Source of the DNA: Candidatus Gastranaerophilales bacterium
GTDB taxonomy: Bacteria > Cyanobacteriota > Vampirovibrionia > Gastranaerophilales > Gastranaerophilaceae
Assembly: GCA_944324945.1 (NCBI GenBank)
Contig: CALUYE010000002.1
Coordinates: forward strand, 351,534-415,533
Length of the DNA stretch: 64,000 nucleotides
Direction: 5' to 3'
In this document: one piece after another, positions 50,959-59,407 of the stretch
Position numbering within the stretch: position 1 is the stretch's first letter
Layout of the letters: each line of letters begins with the position of its first letter
Translations under genes and position numbers: made by a program
The notes under the pieces: model-generated
Seen by the model: the letters and a program-made list of their open reading frames with translations, nothing else
Told to the model about the DNA's origin: nothing
The model's database searches: none

Positions 50959-51434
50959 TTGCTTATCCTTTTTGAAAAATTATTTAAAAACTCGGCATTT
51001 TTATTATTTATATCACTAAACTCAAACCATCTTATATCAATATCATCTTTATCGTATTCAACATTTATTCTAAGAGAAGTTACAGGAATTTCATCATATG
51101 CAAATTCAGCCCATTCAATAAATGTCAGCATATTTTCTTTAGAGTATTCGCGAAGCTCGGGGATAATTGAACTTAATCCTTTTTGTTCCAATCGATAAAG
51201 GTCAAAATGATAAACAGGAAATAAATCGCATTTATATTCGTTTAAAATAACAAAACTCGGGCTTGTAACTTTTTTATCTACTTTTAAATATTCTAAAACA
51301 TATCTTATAAATTGTGTTTTACCTGCTCCGATATCGCCTGTTAACGTTACAAAAAGCCCTCTTTTGGTGAGACACTTTGCAAAATTATAAGCTAAATTTT
51401 TGGTTTCATTTAATGATTTTGTTTTGATTTTCAT
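50955..51434 (-). CDS. tsaE: tRNA threonylcarbamoyladenosine biosynthesis ATPase TsaE
   Basis: TsaE is the ATPase of the TsaBDE complex. The 159-residue product has a Walker A motif GDIGAGKTQFIRYVLE near residue 36, VTSPSFVILNEYK, YHFDLYRL and FIEWAEFA, all family signatures. It heads a two-gene minus-strand operon with tsaB. A TAGAAT (51447-51442) lies 7 nt before its ATG, close to the leaderless spacing. Confidence 0.94.
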   Translation of the reverse strand: MKIKTKSLNETKNLAYNFAKCLTKRGLFVTLTGDIGAGKTQFIRYVLEYLKVDKKVTSPSFVILNEYKCDLFPVYHFDLYRLEQKGLSSIIPELREYSKENMLTFIEWAEFAYDEIPVTSLRINVEYDKDDIDIRWFEFSDINNKNAEFLNNFSKRISK

Positions 51435-51441
51435 AATAATT

Positions 51442-51481
51442 ATTCTACCTCAAACAAAACTTTATTTTTAAATGATATAAT
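51442..51481. promoter_or_regulatory. Divergent leaderless promoters of tsaE and NFACT gene
   Basis: Minus-strand TAGAAT (51447-51442) lies 7 nt before the tsaE ATG; plus-strand TATAAT (51476-51481) ends 6 nt before ATG 51488. Neither gene has a Shine-Dalgarno. The -10 elements are separated by only 28 bp, so the two promoters must share or compete for polymerase. Confidence 0.5.
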
Positions 51482-51487
51482 TTAATA

Positions 51488-53080
51488 ATGAACAATATAG
51501 ATTCTCTTACTTTAAAATATTTTTATGATGAAAATAAGGATTTTATTGATGGTGCAATCGTTCAAAAAATCCAGCTTCCGTCAAGATATGAGGTAATTTT
51601 TAATTTAAGAAATTTATCTTATAATAAAGCACAAAATAAAAAATTATATATTAATATTAACCCGAAATACCCTCATATTTGTTTTATTAACGATAACACA
51701 GCCTTAAAAAGAGATATTAAAATTCCCAAAAAACCGCCCATGTTTTGTATGCAATTAAGAAAATATCTAAACGGCTCTAAAATCAAAGATTTTAAACTTG
51801 TAAAATATGAAAGGATATTTGAATTTTATTTTGATTATTTTGATGAAATAGGCTCCCTGACGCGCGTTTGCCTGGCTGTTGAATTGATGGGAAAACATTC
51901 AAATATTATTTTATATAATACTTCAAATAAAATAATTATAGGTTCAATACACAATATCTCGCAGGATAAAAGCTCAATAAGAGAAATATATGGCGGTATA
52001 AAATACATCTATCCGCCCGCAAAAAATAAACTTGATATTTTAAATATAAGTTATTCAACATTCTTTGAAACAGCAAAAGATAGAAATATTAACGAAATTT
52101 CAGATAATATTTATTATTTTTATAAACCTCTTTTGGAAAAAATATTTAATAAATATAATGATACTCTTGAAATTTTTAATTTTATGCAGAGCCTTGAAAA
52201 AGGATTAGAAAAAAATTTCATAATAAATTTGTGGGACGGTAAAGATAATATCAATGATTCAATCGATAATTATTTTGCGGGTTTTATATTTAGCGAATTA
52301 ATGAATCAATATAAAGCTAAATTTTTAAAAACATTTCAAAAAGATTATAAAAAATTATCAAACATATTAAATTCTAAACCAAGTGATTTACAAGCTCAAA
52401 AATACAAACAATTTGCGGATTATATTATGGCTTATTCGTATAAAATAAACAAGAATGATGAATTTTTATTTATTGATAATTTAAAAATTGAACTTGATAC
52501 AAAATTAACTCCTGCAAAAAATGCTCAAAAATATTATGAACGCTATAAAAAAGCAAAAACCGCATTTGAATTTGACAAAAAAAGATACAATGAAGCAAAA
52601 GAAAGATTTGAATACTTAAATTCAATTAAATTTAATATTGAAAACGCAGCTTCGTTTGATGATCTTGAAGGAACAAAAGAAGAGCTTATAAAACTAGGTT
52701 ATATTTCAAACGATGAAAAAATCAATAAAACGCAAACTCCAATCACAAAAGTTAACTACAAAGGTTTTGATATCTACATTGGTAAAAACAACAAACAAAA
52801 TGATTACCTTATATCAAAAATTGCATCAAGCGAAGATTTATGGTTCCATGGACAAGGTTTTACAAGTTCCCATGTGATTCTTAAAATTTTAAACAATAAA
52901 AAAGAACCTGACAGGGAAGTATTGGAATATTGCGCAAAATTAACAAAAGAAAATTCTAAAGCAAAATTTTCAGGCAAAACCCCAATAATTATGACAAAAA
53001 GAAAATTTCTCAAAAAACCGCCCGATTCTTACCCGGGCTATGTTACATATAAAAACGAAACAGAAATTATTATAGATTAA
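51488..53080 (+). CDS. rqcH: NFACT family ribosome quality control protein (RqcH-like)
   Basis: NFACT proteins bind stalled 50S subunits and direct C-terminal Ala tailing. The 530-residue protein has the NFACT-N domain (LTLKYFYDENKDFIDGAIVQ; LYININPKYPHICFIN), a central coiled coil (about 355-385) and a C-terminal NFACT-R domain (DLWFHGQGFTSSHVILKI, then PGYVTYKNETEIII). The DxR motif needed for tailing is not obvious by eye, so RqcH activity is inferred. The protein was formerly annotated as fibronectin-binding. It is divergent from tsaE. Confidence 0.85.
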   Translation: MNNIDSLTLKYFYDENKDFIDGAIVQKIQLPSRYEVIFNLRNLSYNKAQNKKLYININPKYPHICFINDNTALKRDIKIPKKPPMFCMQLRKYLNGSKIKDFKLVKYERIFEFYFDYFDEIGSLTRVCLAVELMGKHSNIILYNTSNKIIIGSIHNISQDKSSIREIYGGIKYIYPPAKNKLDILNISYSTFFETAKDRNINEISDNIYYFYKPLLEKIFNKYNDTLEIFNFMQSLEKGLEKNFIINLWDGKDNINDSIDNYFAGFIFSELMNQYKAKFLKTFQKDYKKLSNILNSKPSDLQAQKYKQFADYIMAYSYKINKNDEFLFIDNLKIELDTKLTPAKNAQKYYERYKKAKTAFEFDKKRYNEAKERFEYLNSIKFNIENAASFDDLEGTKEELIKLGYISNDEKINKTQTPITKVNYKGFDIYIGKNNKQNDYLISKIASSEDLWFHGQGFTSSHVILKILNNKKEPDREVLEYCAKLTKENSKAKFSGKTPIIMTKRKFLKKPPDSYPGYVTYKNETEIIID

Positions 53081-53107
53081 ATGAGGCTGAGATCCAGCCT
53101 CATTTAA
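53077..53107. terminator. Bidirectional terminator NFACT gene / dxs
   Basis: A 13-bp perfect stem TTAAATGAGGCTG / CAGCCTCATTTAA (53077-53089 with 53095-53107), 5-nt loop AGATC, between convergent stops at 53080 and 53108. Confidence 0.85.
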
Positions 53108-54868
53108 TTATTTTTCAAGAATTTTTATTATATCTTCAACAATTAATTCTTTTGTTAGATGATACTTATTATATAATTCATCAAGCGCGATTCTATCGGT
53201 AAATATTTTATCTGCTCCAAAATTTAAGACTTTCATATCTGATGAAGAATAAAATCTTGAAATTTTTTCACCAAACCCGCCCGATATTACGCCATCCTCA
53301 AGAGTAATTACCAGTTTATGATTTAATTTTAATTTATTCAACATATCGCAATCAACTCCCGATAAAAAGCAGGGATTGATTAAAGTTGGATGAATATCGT
53401 ATTTTTCTTCAAGAAGTTTTGAAACCTCTTCACCTAACGCATAAAAGTTACCCGCAGCAATTATTGCAACAGCAGAGCCTTTTTTATTCATTTTAAATTT
53501 ATTCAATATTGAATAATCTGTTTTGTCTTTAATTCCTGTTGCTCTTAAAGTTCCGAAAGGAACACGTATTACGGTGGGGTGAGATTCTTGATTTATTGAA
53601 TATTCAAGCATTGCGAGATATTCTTCTTTGTTTGTCGGGGAAAGATAAACAATATTCGGTATATTTGAAATTAAAGGTATATCAAACACGCCTAAATGCG
53701 TACAATCCGCATTGCTTATTGCACCCCAGTACACTAAAATTGTCGCGGGGGAATTATTTAAAGCTAAATCCTGCGATAGTTGATCATAAGTTCTTTGAAC
53801 AAATGAACTTAAAATTGCAAGAACAGGTTTTGCTCCTCCCCGCGCAAGAGCTGAAGTATACGCTATTGCATGTTCTTCTGCTATACCCACATCCGTATAA
53901 TTATCACCCATGGCTTTTCTGAATTCTTCGCTAAATCCGACAGCACCAGGGGTTGCCGGGTTAATTACAGCTATATGTTCACCTTCCATTTTCTTTCTTA
54001 AAAGAAAATCAGTTGTAATTGATTCATAAGTCTGATTAAAATCAATCTGTTTATTTTGTTTTTTATCCATAAACCCGGGAAGCTGCCAGTGGTAATTTTC
54101 TTTATATTTCTCGGCAGGTTTATAGCCTTTTCCTTTAAGGGTATGGATATGTACAACAATCGGTCTTTTAATATCTTTTATTTTTTTAAATTCATTAATT
54201 AAAACTTCAATATTATTGCCTTCTTCAATATAAATATAATCAAAGCCTAAAGTTTTAAAGAAATTATTTTGAGCTTCGCCTTTTGTTTTTCTCAATTCTT
54301 CAAGATTTTTGTATAAACCTCCCTGATTTTTTGCAATTGACATTTCATTATCATTTACAATTGCAATAAAGTTACTTTTAAGTACTGCTGCATTATTAAA
54401 ACCTTCATAAGCCTCACCGCCCGATAAGGAACCGTCTCCGATAAGAGCTATTACGTTAAATTTTTCCTTTCTTAAGTCTCTTGCTTTAGCTAATCCGCAC
54501 GCAAGAGAAATTGATGTTGATGTGTGTCCGATAATAAAAGGATCGCATGGGGATTCAATCGGTGCAAAGTAGCCGGAATAATCCGCTAATTTTTCATTAT
54601 TTATAAAAGCGTCTTTTCTTCCCGTTAACATTTTGTGAGGGTAGCATTGATGCGAAACATCAAACACAAACTGATCATAAGGGCAGTCAAAAACATAGTG
54701 AAGTGCTATTGTAACTTCAACAATTCCTAAATCAGGCCCCAAGTGCCCTCCGATTTTATTTACTCTGTTTAAAATTCCTTTTCTTATATCTGATGCCAAT
54801 TCATTCATCTCATCAAGCGATAAATCTTTAACATCCTTACATGAATTAATTCTCTCCAGTACACTCAT
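53108..54868 (-). CDS. dxs: 1-deoxy-D-xylulose-5-phosphate synthase family protein
   Basis: DXS makes DXP from pyruvate and GAP, the first step of the MEP isoprenoid pathway. The 586-residue protein has the N-terminal KIGGHLGPDLGIVEVTIALH, VSHQCYPHKMLTGR, thiamine-diphosphate motif GDGSLSGGEAYEGFNNAA, and the C-terminal transketolase halves. It is ~35 residues shorter than typical DXS and varies in several core motifs (for example VSHQ where VGHQ is common), like the short DXS-like forms of Clostridia. I assign the family, with the exact activity slightly uncertain. uppS nearby uses the pathway's product. Confidence 0.85.
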   Translation of the reverse strand: MSVLERINSCKDVKDLSLDEMNELASDIRKGILNRVNKIGGHLGPDLGIVEVTIALHYVFDCPYDQFVFDVSHQCYPHKMLTGRKDAFINNEKLADYSGYFAPIESPCDPFIIGHTSTSISLACGLAKARDLRKEKFNVIALIGDGSLSGGEAYEGFNNAAVLKSNFIAIVNDNEMSIAKNQGGLYKNLEELRKTKGEAQNNFFKTLGFDYIYIEEGNNIEVLINEFKKIKDIKRPIVVHIHTLKGKGYKPAEKYKENYHWQLPGFMDKKQNKQIDFNQTYESITTDFLLRKKMEGEHIAVINPATPGAVGFSEEFRKAMGDNYTDVGIAEEHAIAYTSALARGGAKPVLAILSSFVQRTYDQLSQDLALNNSPATILVYWGAISNADCTHLGVFDIPLISNIPNIVYLSPTNKEEYLAMLEYSINQESHPTVIRVPFGTLRATGIKDKTDYSILNKFKMNKKGSAVAIIAAGNFYALGEEVSKLLEEKYDIHPTLINPCFLSGVDCDMLNKLKLNHKLVITLEDGVISGGFGEKISRFYSSSDMKVLNFGADKIFTDRIALDELYNKYHLTKELIVEDIIKILEK

Positions 54869-54904
54869 AAATGCTCCGTTTCTTTTATAATAATAAATTA
54901 TATA

Positions 54905-54944
54905 CTAAAAACGTGTTTAATTACACATTAAAACACGTTTTTAG
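54905..54944 (-). terminator. Terminator after small gene 54990-55289
   Basis: A stem CTAAAAACGTGTTTA / TAAACACGTTTTTAG-like arms (54905-54919 with 54929-54944, one bulge) forms a stable hairpin 46 bp beyond the minus-strand stop at 54990 and 37 bp upstream of dxs. Confidence 0.65.
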
Positions 54945-54989
54945 CAATACTTATTTTGCATTATAAATTATGCTTAAAAGACATTTAAA

Positions 54990-55289
54990 CTATTTGTCTG
55001 CTTTGTTAAATATTGAAGATACTTTTTCTTTTGCCATTATTGCGTAATCAGCAACTGTTTTAGCTAAAGAACCGTATCCTAATTGTAATCTTTTAGATAA
55101 TTTTAGCTTTTCGCCTTCTTTTAAAAATTCATCAGCTCCGATTCCGCCTCTTTTATATGCAGCAATTAAAGAACCAACTACTGCAACAGTTGCAACTGCA
55201 GCCGCTACTTTTTTCTTTGTTGACATGTTTTTAAAACCGTTAACGGCATTTGATGCGCTTCCTTTGATACCTTGGATTGGACTTGTCAT
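54990..55289 (-). CDS. Small single-TM hypothetical protein
   Basis: The 99-residue product has a Gly/Ser/Asn N-terminus (1-20), a basic stretch and Ala/Val-rich hydrophobic helix (about 24-45, KKKVAAAVATVAVVGSLIA), then a soluble helical tail. It lacks a signal peptide. The N-terminal tail/KKK/Ala-rich helix/K-x-GG design recalls residues 55-92 of the protein at 12354-13499. AAGGTG lies before the ATG. Family unknown; likely membrane-associated. The 128-bp gap 55290-55417 is AT-rich without recognisable elements. Confidence 0.6.
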   Translation of the reverse strand: MTSPIQGIKGSASNAVNGFKNMSTKKKVAAAVATVAVVGSLIAAYKRGGIGADEFLKEGEKLKLSKRLQLGYGSLAKTVADYAIMAKEKVSSIFNKADK

Positions 55290-55417
55290 ATTAACACCTT
55301 ACTTTCTTTATATTCTTACCCTAACAAAACACCTGAATTTTTTTTGTTGCGTTTTACAAGACTAATTGCTTAATATTATTTAATATTATATAAAAAAATT
55401 AAATCAAATACAAGATT

Positions 55418-55777
55418 TTATAAAGAAATATTTTCAATAAAATCTATTTTACAATTGCCGTCTTTACTTATTAAAATCCCTATTGCATCAATTTGTATTT
55501 TTGAATATTTTTTATCCGTTTTAGAAAGATAATAATTCGACGCAAGATATATCGATTTTAGCTTTTGATGCGTTATTGCATCAAACGGAGTTCCGAAAGT
55601 TTCCTGCGTTCTTGTTTTAACTTCAATAAAATGCAGGGTATTTTTAAAAGATGCAATAATATCAATTTCAGCCATTTTTGAATAACGGAAATTTGTTTCA
55701 AGAATTTTATAGCCTTTTTTGGTTAAGAATTTTTGTGCCTTCTCTTCACCGTATTTACCAATTGATTTATTTGTCAT
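55418..55777 (-). CDS. yraN: YraN (UPF0102) family putative endonuclease
   Basis: The 119-residue protein has the YraN pattern: IGKYGEEKAQKFLTKKGYKIL, NFRYSKMAEIDIIA and LHFIEVKTRTQETFG, with the Glu, Asp and ExK residues of a nuclease-like fold. Family members are small restriction-endonuclease-fold proteins of uncertain role. TAAAAT ends 6 nt before its ATG with no Shine-Dalgarno. It is divergent from gatA. Confidence 0.9.
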   Translation of the reverse strand: MTNKSIGKYGEEKAQKFLTKKGYKILETNFRYSKMAEIDIIASFKNTLHFIEVKTRTQETFGTPFDAITHQKLKSIYLASNYYLSKTDKKYSKIQIDAIGILISKDGNCKIDFIENISL

Positions 55778-55783
55778 AAAATA

Positions 55784-55789
55784 ATTTTA
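55784..55789 (-). promoter_or_regulatory. Leaderless -10 element of yraN
   Basis: Minus-strand TAAAAT (55789-55784) ends 6 nt before the ATG (55777). The same 12-nt string TAAAATTATTTT precedes the start codon of the gene at 43996-44865. Confidence 0.5.
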
Positions 55790-55818
55790 AGATAAAAATA
55801 TTTTTGGAGTAAAAATTA

Positions 55819-57279
55819 ATGGAATTATTGAAAAAAACAGCAACACAACAGCACGAAGCTTTAATCAATAAAGAAGTAAGCGCAAAAGAATTGGTTCAAG
55901 CCTCAATAGAAAGAATTGAAAAGCTTGATAATACTCTTGGTGCGTTTAATTCAACAACGTTCGATTTTGCACTTGAAACAGCAAAAAAAGTTGATGAAAA
56001 AATTGCAAAAAATGAAAAAATTCCTCCCCTGGCAGGTATACCCCTTGCGCTTAAAGATAACATGAATTTAAAAGGTGCAAAAACAACATGCTCCTCTAAA
56101 ATTTTAGAAAATTTTATATCACCTTATGATGCCACTATTACGACAAAATTAAAACAAAACCTTGTTCCGATTTTGGGAAAAACAAACCTTGACGAGTTTG
56201 CAATGGGTTCAAGTAATGAAAACTCAGCTTTTAAACCCGTTAAAAATCCTTATAACTTATCAAAAGTCCCCGGAGGCTCCTCGGGCGGTTCCGCAGCTTG
56301 TGTTGCATCAAGCGAAGTTACGTTGTCATTAGGATCTGACACCGGAGGCTCAATAAGATTACCCGCTTCTTTTTGCGGTATAACAGGTTTTAAGCCTACT
56401 TATGGCAGAGTTTCAAGATACGGTCTTGTAGCATTTGCCTCTTCTCTTGATCAAATAGGGCCTTTTGCAAGAAGCATTGAAGATACCGCTTATTTATATG
56501 AAGCCATAGCAGGATACGACGAAAAAGATTCAACATCATTAAAACTTGAAGTAGGTGATGTATCGGGCAATATCAAAAAAGATATTAAAGGACTTAAAGT
56601 CGGCGTAATTAAAGAATTGATGACAGAAGGCGTAAGTGATGATGTTAAAACGTCAATCGAAAACGCAATTAAAACTTTTGAAAAATTAGGTGCAACAATA
56701 AAAGAAATTTCACTGCCTCTTTTAAAACATTCAATAGGGGTATACTACATCGTTGCAACAGCGGAAGCAAGCTCGAATTTAGCACGTTTTGACGGTGTAA
56801 GATACGGTTACAGAGCTCAAAACTGCGAAAATTTGCTTGATATGTACTGTAAAACACGCGCTCAAGGCTTTGGCCCCGAAGTAAAAAGAAGAATAATGCT
56901 TGGTACATACGCACTATCAAGCGGATATTATGATGCATATTATAAAAAAGCGCAGCAATTAAGAAGACTTATTGCAAACGATTTTATTGAGGCATTCAAA
57001 GAAGTCGATATTCTTGTTTCGCCAACTTGCCCCACAACGGCATTTGACCTTAATTCCAAAGCGGATAATCCTTTAGAAATGTATTTAACGGATATTGCAA
57101 CAATCTCATCAAACCTTGTAGGAGCGCCCGCGCTTTCAATGCCTGTCGGTTTTGATAAAGACTCAATGCCTGTCGGTTTACAGGTTATTGCAAAACCGCT
57201 TGATGAAATTACCCTTTTAAAAAGCGCATATAACCTGGAACAAGAACTTCAAGTTTACAATTCAAGACCGAATATTTAA
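55819..57279 (+). CDS. gatA: Aspartyl/glutamyl-tRNA amidotransferase subunit A
   Basis: GatA is the amidase of GatCAB, which converts Glu-tRNA-Gln (and Asp-tRNA-Asn) to the amide forms. The 486-residue protein has the amidase signature: catalytic Lys in PLALKDNMNLKG, cis-Ser and nucleophile Ser in KVPGGSSGGSAACVASSEV (core GGSSGGSAA) and GSDTGGSIRLPASFCG. Length is normal. GGAG lies 10 nt before the ATG. gatB and gatC are not here. The start is divergent from yraN. Confidence 0.96.
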   Translation: MELLKKTATQQHEALINKEVSAKELVQASIERIEKLDNTLGAFNSTTFDFALETAKKVDEKIAKNEKIPPLAGIPLALKDNMNLKGAKTTCSSKILENFISPYDATITTKLKQNLVPILGKTNLDEFAMGSSNENSAFKPVKNPYNLSKVPGGSSGGSAACVASSEVTLSLGSDTGGSIRLPASFCGITGFKPTYGRVSRYGLVAFASSLDQIGPFARSIEDTAYLYEAIAGYDEKDSTSLKLEVGDVSGNIKKDIKGLKVGVIKELMTEGVSDDVKTSIENAIKTFEKLGATIKEISLPLLKHSIGVYYIVATAEASSNLARFDGVRYGYRAQNCENLLDMYCKTRAQGFGPEVKRRIMLGTYALSSGYYDAYYKKAQQLRRLIANDFIEAFKEVDILVSPTCPTTAFDLNSKADNPLEMYLTDIATISSNLVGAPALSMPVGFDKDSMPVGLQVIAKPLDEITLLKSAYNLEQELQVYNSRPNI

Positions 57280-57300
57280 CAAAATTAAATAACAAAACTA

Positions 57301-57336
57301 AAATTTACATTTGAAACTCTCTTCAAATGTAAATTT
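57301..57336 (+). terminator. gatA terminator
   Basis: A perfect 15-bp stem AAATTTACATTTGAA / TTCAAATGTAAATTT, 6-nt loop ACTCTC, followed by TTGT; 21 bp after the gatA stop. Confidence 0.8.
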
Positions 57337-57362
57337 TTGTATCATTATTTAAAGTTTTAAGA

Positions 57363-57476
57363 TTGAAATGTCGAAAATAAAAATGTAATATTTTTTTACA
57401 AAATGTCAATTTTTACACACAGTTTGTTTTTATTAAGACAAGGGCTCCTAATAAAAACAAAAAAGGAGATCCGAAA
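57363..57476 (+). promoter_or_regulatory. Promoter and anti-Shine-Dalgarno hairpin leader
   Basis: TTGAAA (57363-57368), 17 nt, TAATAT (57386-57391) predicts a ~78-nt leader. In it TTGTTTTTATTA (57424-57435) and TAATAAAAACAA (57449-57460) form a perfect 12-bp stem whose 13-nt loop ends in CTCC. With the adjoining T this CTCCT (57445-57449) is complementary to AGGAG (57464-57468), the ribosome site of the TTG-started gene, so a pseudoknot could block initiation. Trigger unknown. Confidence 0.5.
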
Positions 57477-57746
57477 TTGCAACAAGCACTAAAAGCAAAT
57501 TTAAAAAGATTAAAGACCTTTTTGAATTATACAAAAAATTATTTAAAAAGGAACAATCCCATAAAACTTTTTAAAAGAGAGCTTGTGGCGGGCTTAAAAG
57601 ATGCACTTTCCATAAATAAAAAAAGGAAAATGGTTAAATACAAACTAAAATACCAATTGCATCAATTAAGTCAAATGGAAAAGTTGATCGCCGAAAATAA
57701 CGAGCATACTTTTCTAAGGGGTAACAAATTTAACGAAATGAGATAA
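57477..57746 (+). CDS. Small very basic hypothetical protein
   Basis: The 89-residue product starts at TTG with AAAGGAG 8 nt upstream. It is strongly basic (many Lys and Arg) and helical (KANLKRLKTFLNYTKNYL; KMVKYKLKYQLHQLSQMEK). No family is recognised. It lies two bases before the helical 106-residue gene at 57749, so the two form an operon. A nucleic-acid or membrane binding role is possible; there is no direct evidence. Confidence 0.6.
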   Translation: MQQALKANLKRLKTFLNYTKNYLKRNNPIKLFKRELVAGLKDALSINKKRKMVKYKLKYQLHQLSQMEKLIAENNEHTFLRGNKFNEMR

Positions 57747-57748
57747 CA

Positions 57749-58069
57749 ATGGGCATCTTGATTGCACAAATGCGATTAGCACAAATAAATTCTTTCAGAT
57801 CGGATCTGAATTACAACATTCAGCTAATCTCTGCAACAAGAATGGATTTGTTAAATCAAATAAATGAGCTTGTAAATCTCGGTTCCGAAATGGATTCTGA
57901 AAGCCCCGAGATGAAAGCTTTAGAAAAGAAGAAGGAAAGATTAAACCAGGCTGAAAAAATGCTTGATATGCAATTGCAAAGATATCAAACACAGCTTGAT
58001 ATGTTAAATGCCGAAGAACAAAGCGTTAAAGAGGATCTTCAAGAATCCATTCAAAGGTGTTTCGCTTAA
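57749..58069 (+). CDS. Small coiled-coil hypothetical protein
   Basis: The 106-residue product is predicted almost wholly alpha-helical, as two long helices with a polar turn near residue 50 (GSEMDSESPEM). Its heptad pattern (LNQAEKMLDMQLQRYQTQL) suggests a coiled-coil hairpin like small secreted helical proteins or needle/filament subunits, but no signature allows naming. It is 2 bp after the basic protein and 8 bp before the convergent transporter gene. Confidence 0.6.
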   Translation: MGILIAQMRLAQINSFRSDLNYNIQLISATRMDLLNQINELVNLGSEMDSESPEMKALEKKKERLNQAEKMLDMQLQRYQTQLDMLNAEEQSVKEDLQESIQRCFA

Positions 58070-58077
58070 ATAAAGGG

Positions 58078-59376
58078 CTAAAATATATAAACGGCAATGA
58101 GGGCGGCTATTATTAGCGCGCTGTTGTAATGTATAAATGTCGGAATACATGTATCTTTTATGTGGTCATGTTGACCATCCGCATTTAATCCTGCGCTCGG
58201 GCCAAGAGTTGTATCCGACGCAGGAGATCCTGCATCCCCAAGAGCTGCTGCGGCACACATTAGAATGATTGTTGCAGGAGTTGATATGCCTAATTTTATA
58301 CATAACGGTACAAATAAAACGGCTAAAATCGGTATTGTACCAAAAGATGAACCTATCCCTATTGTTATAATAAGACCGATTAAAAGCATTGCGAATGCCG
58401 CTAAAAATTTTGAATGAATTATAAAAGGCATAAGAGAATTAACAAGGCTTTCCACCCCGCCGCTTTCTTTTAAAACAAGTGCATAACCCGCACAAACAAG
58501 CATAACAAAAGCAATATAACCCATAAGCCCGACACCTTCATTAATTAAAAAGTCCATTTTATGATGCGATACCGCTCTTAAACCAAATATAACTATAAGT
58601 CCTACAAGCGCTCCTAAAGGAAGCGAACCGCTTATAAGCTGAATAATTAATGTTACTATTGCTCCTAAAAGCGTTATATAGTGTTTTTTTTCAAATTTCG
58701 GATTTAAATTTTTTTCTTCGTTAACGGAACTTGTCTCTTTATAAATTCTTGGCTTTCGATAGCTTATAAATATTGCAATCAAAAGCGCTATAAACATTGC
58801 AAAACCTAATATCCAGCTATATTTCCATATATCAAGCTTTAAAACACTCATTCCGTTTTGAGTCATATTGTCCGCAATTAAGCCTTGAAATATTAACCCG
58901 AAACCCGCAGGAATAGCAATATATGGTGCTTTTAGACCAAAAGCAAGGGTGCATGCTATTGCTCTTCTGTCTATTTTTAATTTATTCATCAACCCTAAAA
59001 GCGGCGGGATTAATATTGGAATAAAAGCAATATGAACGGGAATTAAATTTTGCGAAGAAACCGAAATCAAAACAAGAATCCCGATTAGAAGATATTTGTT
59101 ATTTTTAATGAATTTTGAAATTTTAAGCGCCAATACCTCTGCAAGCCCCGTGTGCGTCATTGCGGCAGCAAGAGTGCCTAATAAAATATAACTTAGAGCG
59201 GTTTCCGAGTTTTGACCCATGCCTGATATGAAAAGATTCATAATTTTATCAATAGGCATGTGTGCAAGTAAACCCGCAACAATTGAGCTTATCATTAAAG
59301 AAAATAAAACATTAATTTTAAATAAGCATAAAATGCAAAGAATTATAACGGATGTTAAAATAGGGTTTAATTCCAT
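58078..59376 (-). CDS. NhaC-like/COG2056 membrane transporter
   Basis: The 432-residue protein has about ten to twelve hydrophobic segments and the C-terminal motif AALGDAGSPASDTTLGPSAG typical of COG2056 (YuiF-like, predicted amino-acid transporter) within the Na+/H+ antiporter NhaC superfamily. Charged residues GDAGSPASDTT probably bind the ion or substrate. Substrate is not determined. A leaderless promoter precedes it. It is likely the first gene of a minus-strand run, but rdgB lies upstream with its own transcript. Confidence 0.8.
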   Translation of the reverse strand: MELNPILTSVIILCILCLFKINVLFSLMISSIVAGLLAHMPIDKIMNLFISGMGQNSETALSYILLGTLAAAMTHTGLAEVLALKISKFIKNNKYLLIGILVLISVSSQNLIPVHIAFIPILIPPLLGLMNKLKIDRRAIACTLAFGLKAPYIAIPAGFGLIFQGLIADNMTQNGMSVLKLDIWKYSWILGFAMFIALLIAIFISYRKPRIYKETSSVNEEKNLNPKFEKKHYITLLGAIVTLIIQLISGSLPLGALVGLIVIFGLRAVSHHKMDFLINEGVGLMGYIAFVMLVCAGYALVLKESGGVESLVNSLMPFIIHSKFLAAFAMLLIGLIITIGIGSSFGTIPILAVLFVPLCIKLGISTPATIILMCAAAALGDAGSPASDTTLGPSAGLNADGQHDHIKDTCIPTFIHYNSALIIAALIAVYIF

Positions 59377-59382
59377 AAAAAA

Positions 59383-59388
59383 ATTTTA
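59383..59388 (-). promoter_or_regulatory. Leaderless -10 element of transporter gene
   Basis: Minus-strand TAAAAT (59388-59383) lies 6 nt (TTTTTT) before the ATG (59376). No Shine-Dalgarno. Confidence 0.4.
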
Positions 59389-59407
59389 CCAAAAAATTAC
59401 CAAAAAA

